From assembly GCA_021802985.1 (NCBI GenBank), contig JAJZQW010000020.1, positions 1-36,164 on the forward strand: DNA of 36,164 bases. Direction: 5' to 3'. This DNA comes from Acidobacteriota bacterium. GTDB lineage: Bacteria > Acidobacteriota > Holophagae > Holophagales > Holophagaceae. The notes beneath the pieces were generated by a model, which searched no databases, had not been told where the DNA came from, and worked only from the letters and a program-made list of their open reading frames with translations. Position 1 is the stretch's first letter. Each line of letters opens with the position of its first letter. A program made the position numbers and the translations under genes. Positions 7,972 through 15,351 of this stretch are shown one piece after another.

Positions 7972-8646
7972 CTAGAAGGGCCAGATGTAGTTGAGGAGGC
8001 GGCTGATATAGCCCGGCTTGAGGGTCTCGTCCACGATGCCCTGCCCGCCGTAGCCGATGCGCAGTTCCGCCACCTGGCCCGACGCGATCGAATTGGCGCT
8101 GTCGAGCATGTGCGGATCCAGCATCCCGGCCACGTAGAGGCGCTGGGTCTCGTTGTTCAGCTGGATGTCCCGGAACCCTTCGAAGATGAGGTTGCCATTG
8201 CCCACCACCTTCACCACCCGGGCCGTCACGACCGTCGTGAAGGTGGCACTGCGCCCCGTGGTGCCGGTCCCGGCGTACTTGTTGGTGGTGGCCGTGGTGC
8301 GGTCGGCGCTGCCGCCGCCACCGATCCCAAACCCTGCCAGCGCGCCGAAGAGCGTCGGGCTGTTGAGTTTGTTGCTGCCATCCCGCTTGGTGGTCACGTC
8401 CGCCTTGCTGATGGCATTGGTGCTCTCGCTGATGCGGAGGGTGACCAGATCATTCATGTGGGCGGCCCGCAGGTCCGCCACCATGGGGCGGTCCCGCCAA
8501 AGGCTGCCCTCGTTGAGGGGCTGCATCGGAGGCGCCTCCTCCACATAGGGGATGGCCGGCTTCCTGACCAGATCGACATCATGGCGCTTGGGAAGCGAGC
8601 AGCCGATCCCCAGGAAGACCAGGGCAATAGGCAGCATTTTCCGCAT
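7972..8646 (-). CDS. flgH: FlgH, flagellar L-ring lipoprotein
   Basis: FlgH is the outer-membrane ring of the flagellum. The ATG at 8646 is used because GGAGGTG lies just upstream and the product then starts with a lipoprotein signal (MRKMLPIALVFLGIGC; lipid-accepting Cys16). A longer open frame reaching 8820 would lie over prmC and is rejected. At 224 aa it has the family segments GSLWRDRPMVADLRA, NDLVTLRISESTNA, and the C-terminal ANSIASGQVAELRIGYGGQG with LLNYIWPF. A sigma-54-like site lies immediately upstream, making this the probable first gene of the ring/rod transcript. Confidence 0.95.
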   Translation of the reverse strand: MRKMLPIALVFLGIGCSLPKRHDVDLVRKPAIPYVEEAPPMQPLNEGSLWRDRPMVADLRAAHMNDLVTLRISESTNAISKADVTTKRDGSNKLNSPTLFGALAGFGIGGGGSADRTTATTNKYAGTGTTGRSATFTTVVTARVVKVVGNGNLIFEGFRDIQLNNETQRLYVAGMLDPHMLDSANSIASGQVAELRIGYGGQGIVDETLKPGYISRLLNYIWPF

Positions 8647-8669
8647 CACGCACCTCCACCCCCTTCCCG

Positions 8670-8686
8670 GGCGAGGAGAGTGCCAA
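8670..8686 (-). promoter_or_regulatory. Candidate sigma-54 (RpoN) promoter for flgH-flgI-flgJ
   Basis: The minus strand reads TTGGCAC (8686-8680), five bases, then TCGCC (8674-8670). The GG and GC dinucleotides are exactly ten bases apart and the -24 half is perfect (consensus TTGGCAC-N5-TTGCW). It lies between prmC and flgH with the flgH ribosome site about 12 bases downstream. RpoN-driven ring and rod genes are common in flagellated bacteria with a class II/III hierarchy. Confidence 0.65.
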
Positions 8687-8690
8687 CTCC

Positions 8691-9521
8691 TCAGGCCAGG
8701 GCGATCAACACCCGGTCGTGCCCAGCCAGGTCCTGATGGACCAGCGACTTGCGCCATCCCATTCCCAGGGCCCGGCGGCACAGTTCGCCCCCCTGACCGG
8801 CCCCGATCTCCAGGAGACACGCCGGCGCCTGCCGGGTCCGGGCCTGGGTCAACAGGTCCGTCGTCAGCTTCAGGCCTCGATCCGGCGCAAAAAGCGCCGT
8901 CTCCGGCTCGAAAGACAACTCTCGCTGCAGGGTGGGCCGGTCGGCAGGATCCACATAGGGCAGGTTCGCCACCACCAGACCCAGGGGATCCGGCACCGGC
9001 GCCAGCAGGCTGCCCTCGAGGAACGTCACCCGGGCCCCCAGGGCCTCGGCGTTCTCCCGGGCCACACCAAGGGCTTCGGGACTGACGTCCGTGGCCGACA
9101 TTCCCCAGCCCGCCTCCAGGGCGAGGCTGATGGCGATGATGCCGCTGCCGGTGCCCACGTCCACGGCGCGGTCCACGCCGAGGCGGCGGCCCACCTCCAG
9201 GGCGGCCTCCACCAGCAGTTCCGTTTCGGGACGGGGGATCAGCGTGGCCGGGGTCACCTTGAACCGCCGCTCCCGGAAGGTGGACCAGCCCAGGAGGTAG
9301 GCCCAGGGTTCACCCTTCTGTCGCCGCTGGACCCACGCCCCCACCTGGCGGCGAACCTCCGGGGGCACCCTCTCGCCCCCATGGGCAGCCACCCAGGAGC
9401 GGGAACGGCCCAACCCATCCTCGAACCATCGGATGGACTCGGCGTGGGCCTCCTCGGGCTCGAGGAAGACCGCCAGGGCCGAAGCCAGGTCGAGGCGGAG
9501 TTGGAGGTAGGTCTGAACCAT
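8691..9521 (-). CDS. prmC: PrmC, release factor glutamine N5-methyltransferase
   Basis: PrmC methylates the GGQ glutamine of release factors RF1 and RF2. The 276 aa have the N-terminal helical domain with RFKVTPATLIPRPETELLVE, then SAM motif I DVGTGSGIIAISLA (about 121-134). Motif IV reads VVANLPYVDPAD: the usual NPPY is NLPY here (186-189), a substitution worth noting but one that keeps the Asn and Tyr. It is read with the fumarase genes upstream; flgH follows after 44 bases and probably has its own promoter. Confidence 0.93.
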   Translation of the reverse strand: MVQTYLQLRLDLASALAVFLEPEEAHAESIRWFEDGLGRSRSWVAAHGGERVPPEVRRQVGAWVQRRQKGEPWAYLLGWSTFRERRFKVTPATLIPRPETELLVEAALEVGRRLGVDRAVDVGTGSGIIAISLALEAGWGMSATDVSPEALGVARENAEALGARVTFLEGSLLAPVPDPLGLVVANLPYVDPADRPTLQRELSFEPETALFAPDRGLKLTTDLLTQARTRQAPACLLEIGAGQGGELCRRALGMGWRKSLVHQDLAGHDRVLIALA

Positions 9522-9567
9522 CCCTCCAGGCTATCGCGAGCGGGAGGTCCCAGGAACGGCCGGCTGC

Positions 9568-10146
9568 TCAGGCCATCAACACCTTGGCGCGCGCCTGACT
9601 CTCCGCCAGCACGATCTCATGGAGGCTGCCACCATGGCTGTCCATGGTGACGACCAGGGGGAAGTCCTCGACCTCGACGATCCAGAAGGCCTCGGGACTT
9701 CCGAACTCCTCGAGCATCTTGACGTCCACCACGCGCTTCACCCGCTCGGCCAGCAGGCTGCCGGCCCCGCCCGTGGCATGGAGGTAGACCGCGCCGGTCT
9801 TCTGCAGGCCCTCGCTGGTCTTCTTGCCCATGCCGCCCTTGCCGATGACGCCGCGCACCTTGTAGGTCTCGATGACCTCGGCCTGGTAGGGCTCCTCGCG
9901 GATGCTGGTGGTGGGGCCCGCCGCCACGAAGGACCAATGGCCATCCTCGTGCTTCTTCACCACCGGGCCGCAGTGGTAGATGACCATGTTCTCGAGGATG
10001 GGCTTCAGCCACTCGGGCTTCTGCTCCTTCATGTACTTGTGGCCCATGTCACGGCTGAGGACGATGCGGCCATTGAGCAGCACCTCGTCGCCCACCTTGA
10101 GCTGGCGGACCTGGGCTTCGGTGATGGGGGTGGTGAGACGAATCAT
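9568..10146 (-). CDS. Class I fumarate hydratase, beta (C-terminal) subunit
   Basis: 192 aa. With the alpha subunit it forms the [4Fe-4S] class I fumarase (fumarate to malate); the closely related L-tartrate dehydratase TtdB is the alternative. Family marks are LKVGDEVLLNGRIVLSRDMGHKYM, the GPTTSIREEPYQ segment, and GVIGKGGMGKKTSEGLQKTGAVYLHATGGAG. GGAG precedes the ATG. It lies 21 bases after the alpha subunit gene, an evident operon. Confidence 0.93.
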   Translation of the reverse strand: MIRLTTPITEAQVRQLKVGDEVLLNGRIVLSRDMGHKYMKEQKPEWLKPILENMVIYHCGPVVKKHEDGHWSFVAAGPTTSIREEPYQAEVIETYKVRGVIGKGGMGKKTSEGLQKTGAVYLHATGGAGSLLAERVKRVVDVKMLEEFGSPEAFWIVEVEDFPLVVTMDSHGGSLHEIVLAESQARAKVLMA

Positions 10147-10167
10147 GGGACGGCTCCAGAATCTGCT

Positions 10168-11148
10168 TCAGTCGAAGGACACGGTACCGCGGGTGCCGAT
10201 GGTCATCACGCGCCGCCGGCTGCTCCAGCACATGTAGCTGATGGACACGAAGAAGCTGGCGGGATGGCGGTACATCTCCTCCACCAGGACCCCCAGGACC
10301 GTGGTGTTGCCGCCGTAGCCCATGGGGCCGACACCCAGCGTGTTGAGATCCCTGGTCATCTCTTTCTCGAAGGCATCCATGGCTGGAACCGGGTTGGGTG
10401 TCCCCAGCTTCCGCAGGATCACCTCCTTGCTCTTTTCGTAGCTGGTGACGCGGTCGCCACCGATGGCCACGCCGAGGATGCCCGGCGAGCAGCCCTGCCC
10501 CTGGGCCTTCACCACGGCGTCGATGATGCACTTCCGCACGCCCTTGAGGTCCCGCCCCGCGCCAATGGCGGCATCCGGCAGCCGGTACTGGGCGCCCACG
10601 TTCTCGCAGCCCCCGCCCTTCTGCATGATGGCGATCTCGATCTCCGGGCGCTCCCATTCCTCGAAGTGGACGATGGGATGGCCCTCGTGAAAGGGATCCA
10701 TGTTGTTGCCGGGGTTCTTGCCGCTGAGCGCCTCCACGCAATTGGGCCGGAGCCAGGACCGCTTGGTGGCCTCGGCCACGGCGGCACGAACCTGCTGCTT
10801 GGCGGTCCGCTGGCTCAAACCGAAGGGATGCCGCACCCAGAAGACGAGCGTGCCCGTGTCCTGGCAGAGGGGCGTCACATGGCCATCGGCCAGGAGGATG
10901 TTCCGCACCATGTCATTCAGGGTGTTGAATGCCCGGCTCCCCGCTTCTTCGGCGTCCCGCCCCTTCACCAGGGCATCGATCACGTCCTGGGGCAGACGGC
11001 TGGTGGAGCGGCGCAGCAGTTCCAGGGTGGGCAGGGTGAGGTCCACCGCCTTCAGGTTCGAAAGATCCGCCTTCCAGCCCTCGGGCAGCACGGACTTGGA
11101 TTCCACCACCTCGTTGGAGGTCAGGGTGGGAATGACGCATTCGGACAT
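10168..11148 (-). CDS. Class I fumarate hydratase, alpha (N-terminal) subunit
   Basis: 326 aa; carries the iron-sulfur cluster of the two-subunit fumarase/tartrate dehydratase. The three cluster cysteines are visible: C95 (LCQDTGTLVFWV), C181 (KGGGCENVGAQYRLP) and C220 (GQGCSPGILGVAIGGDR). NPGNNMDPFHEGHPIVHFEEW is also typical. GGAGGGCCC precedes the ATG. It is divergent from the DsrE-like gene. Fumarase is favoured over tartrate dehydratase for a TCA-cycle organism, but sequence alone does not settle the substrate. Confidence 0.93.
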   Translation of the reverse strand: MSECVIPTLTSNEVVESKSVLPEGWKADLSNLKAVDLTLPTLELLRRSTSRLPQDVIDALVKGRDAEEAGSRAFNTLNDMVRNILLADGHVTPLCQDTGTLVFWVRHPFGLSQRTAKQQVRAAVAEATKRSWLRPNCVEALSGKNPGNNMDPFHEGHPIVHFEEWERPEIEIAIMQKGGGCENVGAQYRLPDAAIGAGRDLKGVRKCIIDAVVKAQGQGCSPGILGVAIGGDRVTSYEKSKEVILRKLGTPNPVPAMDAFEKEMTRDLNTLGVGPMGYGGNTTVLGVLVEEMYRHPASFFVSISYMCWSSRRRVMTIGTRGTVSFD

Positions 11149-11230
11149 GGGCCCTCCGGGGTTCGGCTCCCATGATCCGCCCGCCGAAGCCGAGGCTCAA
11201 GTGATCAATGCCCGGTTCCCACCTCCAGTC

Positions 11231-11248
11231 GGGTGGGATCGTCCCACC
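11231..11248. promoter_or_regulatory. Hairpin in the fumarase/DsrE divergent intergenic region
   Basis: GGTGGGA (11232-11238), loop TCG, TCCCACC (11242-11248): a perfect 7-bp stem 30 bases before the dsrE-like start. It could be an operator or a leader hairpin. No clear -35/-10 pair was found in this 130-base region. Confidence 0.3.
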
Positions 11249-11278
11249 GGTTACCATGAATGCGATTTGGAGGCGTCC

Positions 11279-11632
11279 ATGAGCAAGCTTTTGTTCATCC
11301 TCAACGATCCACCCTACGGCACGGAGCGCAGCTACAACGGCCTGCGCCTCGCGGGCGCAGCGGCCAAGCGAGAGGGGGAAGAGGTCAGGGTCTTTCTCAT
11401 GGGCGATGCGGCGGCCTGTGCCAAGCGGGGCCAGAAGACGCCCGATGGCTTCTACAACCTGGAGCGGATGCTGAAGGGTGTGACCACGCGCCACGGGCAG
11501 GTGGGCGTCTGCGGCACCTGCATGGACGCCCGTGGGATCACGGAGTCCGAGCTGGCCGACGGCTGCCAGCGCAGCACCCTGGAAGCGCTGACCGACTGGA
11601 CCCTGTGGGCGGACCGGGTGCTGGTCTTCTAG
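11279..11632 (+). CDS. DsrE-family sulfur-relay-like protein
   Basis: 117 aa of the DsrE/DsrF fold (YchN-like). The N-terminus KLLFILNDPPYGTERSYNGLRLAGAA and the VRVFLMGDAAACAKRG segment are typical, and a cysteine cluster CGTCMDARG (C78, C81) is followed by C96. DsrE-like proteins carry persulfide sulfur or act in thiol chemistry; the exact partner is unknown. The ATG at 11279 follows TTTGGAGG. The longer frame upstream runs over the fumarase gene and is not coding. A Cys-rich partner gene follows after 8 bases. Confidence 0.88.
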   Translation: MSKLLFILNDPPYGTERSYNGLRLAGAAAKREGEEVRVFLMGDAAACAKRGQKTPDGFYNLERMLKGVTTRHGQVGVCGTCMDARGITESELADGCQRSTLEALTDWTLWADRVLVF

Positions 11633-11640
11633 GAACAGCC

Positions 11641-11859
11641 ATGGATCCCCAACCCGTTCCCCACGCCCTCTGCTACTGCTTCGGCCACAGCGAGGAGAGC
11701 CTGCGGGCCGAGTGGCAGGCCACCGGCCGCCTCGATTCGGTGGAGGCCATCCGGGCCGCGGTGAAGGAAGGCCGCTGCCAGTGCGAGGTGATGAATCCCT
11801 CCGGTGCCTGCTGTCTGGGCGATGTGCTGAAGGTGGCCAAGGCCATCCAGACGTCCTAG
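11641..11859 (+). CDS. Small cysteine-rich (BFD/CopZ-N-like) metal or Fe-S protein
   Basis: 72 aa with six cysteines: CYC (C11, C13), CQC (C46, C48) and CC (C57, C58), in the context CYCFGHSEESL and GRCQCEVMNPSGACCLGDV. This pattern resembles the bacterioferritin-associated-ferredoxin-like [2Fe-2S] domain and the N-terminal domain of some CopZ copper chaperones. The protein is all alpha by look, with no signal peptide. It is co-oriented with and 8 bases from the DsrE-like gene, suggesting a joint thiol, sulfur or metal role. The metal cannot be named from sequence. Confidence 0.82.
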   Translation: MDPQPVPHALCYCFGHSEESLRAEWQATGRLDSVEAIRAAVKEGRCQCEVMNPSGACCLGDVLKVAKAIQTS

Positions 11860-11887
11860 CCGCCCCGGTCCGGCTACCCTGGAGGCC

Positions 11888-14800
11888 ATGTCCCCCGCGC
11901 TTGATGCCTTCCTGAAGACCTGGCGAGGTTCCGCCGGGAACGAGCGGGCGAACTTCCAGTCATTCCTTCGGGACTTCTGCGCGGCGCTGGAACTGCCGGT
12001 GCCCGAGCCCAAGGGGGTGGAGTCCACCCATTGCTTCGAGAAGGATCTCAAGCTCACCCACCTGGACGGCACCACCACCACCGGCTCCATCGACCTCTAC
12101 CGCGAGGGCTGCTTCGTGCTGGAGGCCAAGCAGGGCAGCACCACCGACGTGCCCGGCTCCGCCCCCCGGCGGGGCACCCGCGCCTATGACCGCTACATGG
12201 AAGCGGCCTTCGGGCAGGCCGTGAACTACGCCCGCAACCTGCCCCAGCGCCCACCCTTCGTCCTCACCTGCGACATCGGCCACGCCTTCCATGTGTGGGA
12301 TGGCTTCTCCGGGGCCTACGGCGGCTATGGCGCCCGGCGCAGCTTCACGATGGACGACCTTCGTACGCCCAAGGTGCAGGAATACTTTCGCGCCCTGTGG
12401 CTGGATCCCCAGAGCCTCGACCCCGCCCGCACCCGCACGGCCGTCACCCGCGACGTGGCCGCCGCTCTGGGCGGGCTGGCCCGCAGCCTGGAGGCCCGGT
12501 TCCCCGCCGAAGTCGTGGCCCGCTTTCTCATGCGGGTGGTCTTCACCTTCTTCGCGGAGGACGTGGGCCTGCTGCCGGAGAAGCTCTTCCAGAACGCCCT
12601 GGAGGGGGCCTGGAAGGAGCATCCCGAGGCCTTTCCCAAGGGCATGGAAAGCCTGTGGGACGCCATGAACACCGGCGGCTTCTGGGGCCCCCTCAAGGTG
12701 CTTCGTTTCAACGGCGGCCTTTTCGCCGAGAGCCTGGCCCTGGACCTCACCGCCGAGGAGATCGCCCGGCTGGCGAAGGCGGCGGCATTCAACTGGTCCG
12801 AGGTGGACCCCAGCATCTTCGGCACCCTGCTGGAGAGCGCCCTGGATGCCCGGGAACGCCACCGCCTGGGGGCCCACTACACCCCTCGGGCCTACGTCGA
12901 GCGCCTACTCCGCCCGGCCCTGGAGGAACCCCTCCGGGCAGACTGGGAACTGGCTCAGGCCGAGGCCATGGCCCTGCTCGGCAATGATCCCACCGAGGCC
13001 GACAAGGCCAAGGCCCGGGAGGTGCTCCACGCCTTCCAGCGCCACCTGGCCCATGTGACGGTGCTCGATCCGGCCTGCGGCAGCGGCAACTTCCTGGCCA
13101 CGGCCTACGACGTGCTGAAGCGCCTGGAGGGCGAGGTGCAGCGCCGGCTGGAGGATCTGGGCGAGACGGGCCGCTCCCTGGCGTTGGAGGGCGTGCTGGT
13201 GACGCCGGGGCAGTTCGTGGGCCTTGAGGTGAAGCCCTGGGCCGCCGCCATCACCGACCTGGTGCTGTGGATCAGCCACCTGCAATGGTTCCACCGCCTG
13301 CACCCCGATTTGGCCCCGCCCGAGCCCGTGCTCCAGGCCTACGACAACATCCAGTGCCGCGACGCCGTGCTGACATCGAGCGGCACCCGCGAGACCGGAC
13401 GCAGCCGCTGGGATGGCCGCACCTTCAAGGCCCACCCCGTCACGGGCAAACAGGTACCCGACGAGACCGCCCAGACCGCCATCGTCGAATACCTGGACCC
13501 GCGCCCCGCCGAATGGCCCGACGCCGATTTCATCGTGGGCAATCCGCCCTTCCTGGGGAACAAGCGGATGCGCGAGGTTCTGGGGGACGGCTATGCCGAG
13601 GCCCTCCGCGCCGCCTATCCCGAGGTGCCTGACAGCGTGGACTTCGTCCTCTACTGGTGGCACAAGGCCGCCGAGGCCGTGCGGGCAGGCCGCGCCCGCC
13701 GCTTCGGCCTCATCACCACCAACAGCCTCACCCAGACCTTCAACCGCCGCGTCATCGCCCACCACTGCGCCGTCTCTATCACCGTTCATCACCGTTTATC
13801 ACCGGCGAAAAAAAGAAATCCAGCCGGTGATGAACGGAGATTCACGGTGATAAATGAAAAGGAAATCCCTGGCTTGAAATTGCTCTGGGCCATCCCCGAC
13901 CACCCCTGGACGGACGAGGGCGCCGCCGTCCGCATCGCCATGACCGTGGGCGGCCTGGAAGGGCATCCCTGGCTGGGCCGCGTGGTGGAGGAACACCGCG
14001 CCGACACGCCCGAAGCCGAGGCGGCGGCCGTGAAGGTGGAAGGACGGGGCGTGGAGGTGATCCACGAGGATCTGAGCGCGGGAGCGAACGTTGCCTCGGC
14101 CTCGCCCCTCAAGGCCAACTCGGGACTTTGTGGCCAGGGAATGAAGATCGTTGGTGACGGATTCTACGACCACCACGAGCTTTCAACTTCCATCATTTCG
14201 CCAACGACCGGAGTGCCGATTGTCAGAACCATCCTGAATGCCCAAGACATCATCCAGGGCCGGCCTGGACGGAAGATCATCGATTTCTTCGGGCTCACGG
14301 AGGCCCAGGCCAGGACCCTTCATCCCGCTGCCTACCAGCAAGCGCATGACGAGGTGCTTCCGATCCGGGGCCAGAACAGCCGCGCCTCCATCCGGGATCT
14401 GTGGTGGCGTTTTGCCTGGGAGAGGCCGGTGGTCCGAGACGCGATCAAGGGTTTGGGGCGCTACCTTGTCACCCTCTCTGTATCCAAACACCGTTTCTTT
14501 GTTCCCATTCCCGAAGAAGCGATCTGGGACGGGGCGCTCTTCGCCATCGCGAGCAACGAAGCCTTCCACATGGGCGTCCTCTCCTCCCGTGTCCACCTTG
14601 CTTGGGCGCTCGCGGCTGGGGGAACGCTTGAGGATCGGCCCACCTGGACCAATTCCACCTGCTTCGACCCCTTCCCCTTCCCAAACGCCACGGAACCGCA
14701 GAAGGTCCGCATCCGCGACCTGGCGGAGCGGCTGGATGCGCACCGCAAAGCGGCCCAAGGCCGGGGCGTGACGATCACGGGCATGTACAACCTCCTGGCC

Positions 14801-15349
14801 AAGCTGCGGTCGGGGGAGGCTTTCACGCCCAAGGAGCGGGCGCAACACGAGGCCGCCCAGACGGAGATCCTCCGCCAGCTCCACGACGAGTTGGACGCCG
14901 CCGTGGCCTTGGCCTACGGCTGGCCAGCAGACCTACCCGACGCGGAGATCCTGGAGCGCCTGGTGGCCCTCAACCGCGAGCGGGCCGCCGAGGAGGCCAA
15001 AGGTCTCGTCCGCTGGCTGCGCCCCGAATACCAGGCCCCCCACGCCGCCGAGCCGGTGGCTGCAACCATCCTCGAGCTGGAACCGGAGGCGGCGTTGGCG
15101 GTGGCCCCCATCGAGCCCCAGCCCTGGCCCAAGGACCTCAAGGCCCAGCTCGCCGCCCTGAGGGGCATCCTGCTCTCCTCGGGCCGTCTATGGACCCTGG
15201 AGGCCGTCGCCCAGGCCTTCAAGAGCCGTGGCCGCTACCGCGAGAGCATCGCCGCCCACCTGGACCTCCTCACCGACCTCGGCATGCTCAGCCGCGTGGA
15301 CACCCCTGGGGGCCCGCGCTGGCATCGGCCCCAGGCAATGGGGGCCTGA
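11888..15349 (+). CDS. MmeI-family (type IIL) restriction-modification enzyme
   Basis: 1153 aa; one polypeptide carrying nuclease, N6-adenine methyltransferase and target recognition, cutting at a distance from its site. The nuclease is D69-x9-E79-A-K81, the same spacing as MmeI D70/E80/K82. Helical linker follows; methyltransferase motif I DPACGSGNFLATA (394-406) and motif IV NPPF (552-555) are intact. The target-recognition part lies near 720-960. The C-terminus is longer than MmeI (919 aa) and ends in a winged-helix-like stretch (SIAAHLDLLTDLGML). A hairpin repeat is inserted in frame at residues 631-655, between motif IV and the WAIPDHPW strand. GGAGG precedes the ATG. No separate methylase or restriction gene is adjacent. 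Confidence 0.9.
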   Translation: MSPALDAFLKTWRGSAGNERANFQSFLRDFCAALELPVPEPKGVESTHCFEKDLKLTHLDGTTTTGSIDLYREGCFVLEAKQGSTTDVPGSAPRRGTRAYDRYMEAAFGQAVNYARNLPQRPPFVLTCDIGHAFHVWDGFSGAYGGYGARRSFTMDDLRTPKVQEYFRALWLDPQSLDPARTRTAVTRDVAAALGGLARSLEARFPAEVVARFLMRVVFTFFAEDVGLLPEKLFQNALEGAWKEHPEAFPKGMESLWDAMNTGGFWGPLKVLRFNGGLFAESLALDLTAEEIARLAKAAAFNWSEVDPSIFGTLLESALDARERHRLGAHYTPRAYVERLLRPALEEPLRADWELAQAEAMALLGNDPTEADKAKAREVLHAFQRHLAHVTVLDPACGSGNFLATAYDVLKRLEGEVQRRLEDLGETGRSLALEGVLVTPGQFVGLEVKPWAAAITDLVLWISHLQWFHRLHPDLAPPEPVLQAYDNIQCRDAVLTSSGTRETGRSRWDGRTFKAHPVTGKQVPDETAQTAIVEYLDPRPAEWPDADFIVGNPPFLGNKRMREVLGDGYAEALRAAYPEVPDSVDFVLYWWHKAAEAVRAGRARRFGLITTNSLTQTFNRRVIAHHCAVSITVHHRLSPAKKRNPAGDERRFTVINEKEIPGLKLLWAIPDHPWTDEGAAVRIAMTVGGLEGHPWLGRVVEEHRADTPEAEAAAVKVEGRGVEVIHEDLSAGANVASASPLKANSGLCGQGMKIVGDGFYDHHELSTSIISPTTGVPIVRTILNAQDIIQGRPGRKIIDFFGLTEAQARTLHPAAYQQAHDEVLPIRGQNSRASIRDLWWRFAWERPVVRDAIKGLGRYLVTLSVSKHRFFVPIPEEAIWDGALFAIASNEAFHMGVLSSRVHLAWALAAGGTLEDRPTWTNSTCFDPFPFPNATEPQKVRIRDLAERLDAHRKAAQGRGVTITGMYNLLAKLRSGEAFTPKERAQHEAAQTEILRQLHDELDAAVALAYGWPADLPDAEILERLVALNRERAAEEAKGLVRWLRPEYQAPHAAEPVAATILELEPEAALAVAPIEPQPWPKDLKAQLAALRGILLSSGRLWTLEAVAQAFKSRGRYRESIAAHLDLLTDLGMLSRVDTPGGPRWHRPQAMGA
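13778..13851 (+). repeat. In-frame hairpin element of ATCACCGTT-type units inside the MmeI-like gene
   Basis: Two 28-base arms (13778-13805 and 13824-13851) are inverted copies matching at 24 of 28 positions, with an A-rich 18-base loop. Each arm consists of about three 10-base units (ATCACCGTTC, ATCACCGTTT, ATCACCGG). The stretch is A+T-richer than the gene around it and encodes about 25 basic residues not expected in the family. The frame is kept. Its architecture matches the hairpin at 33949. Confidence 0.85.
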
Positions 15350-15351
15350 GC

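Noticed and set aside
9531-9551. Copy of the priA palindrome between prmC and fumarase
   Set aside because: Only ATCGCGAGCGG is shared and there is no flanking inverted G/C run; too short to claim.
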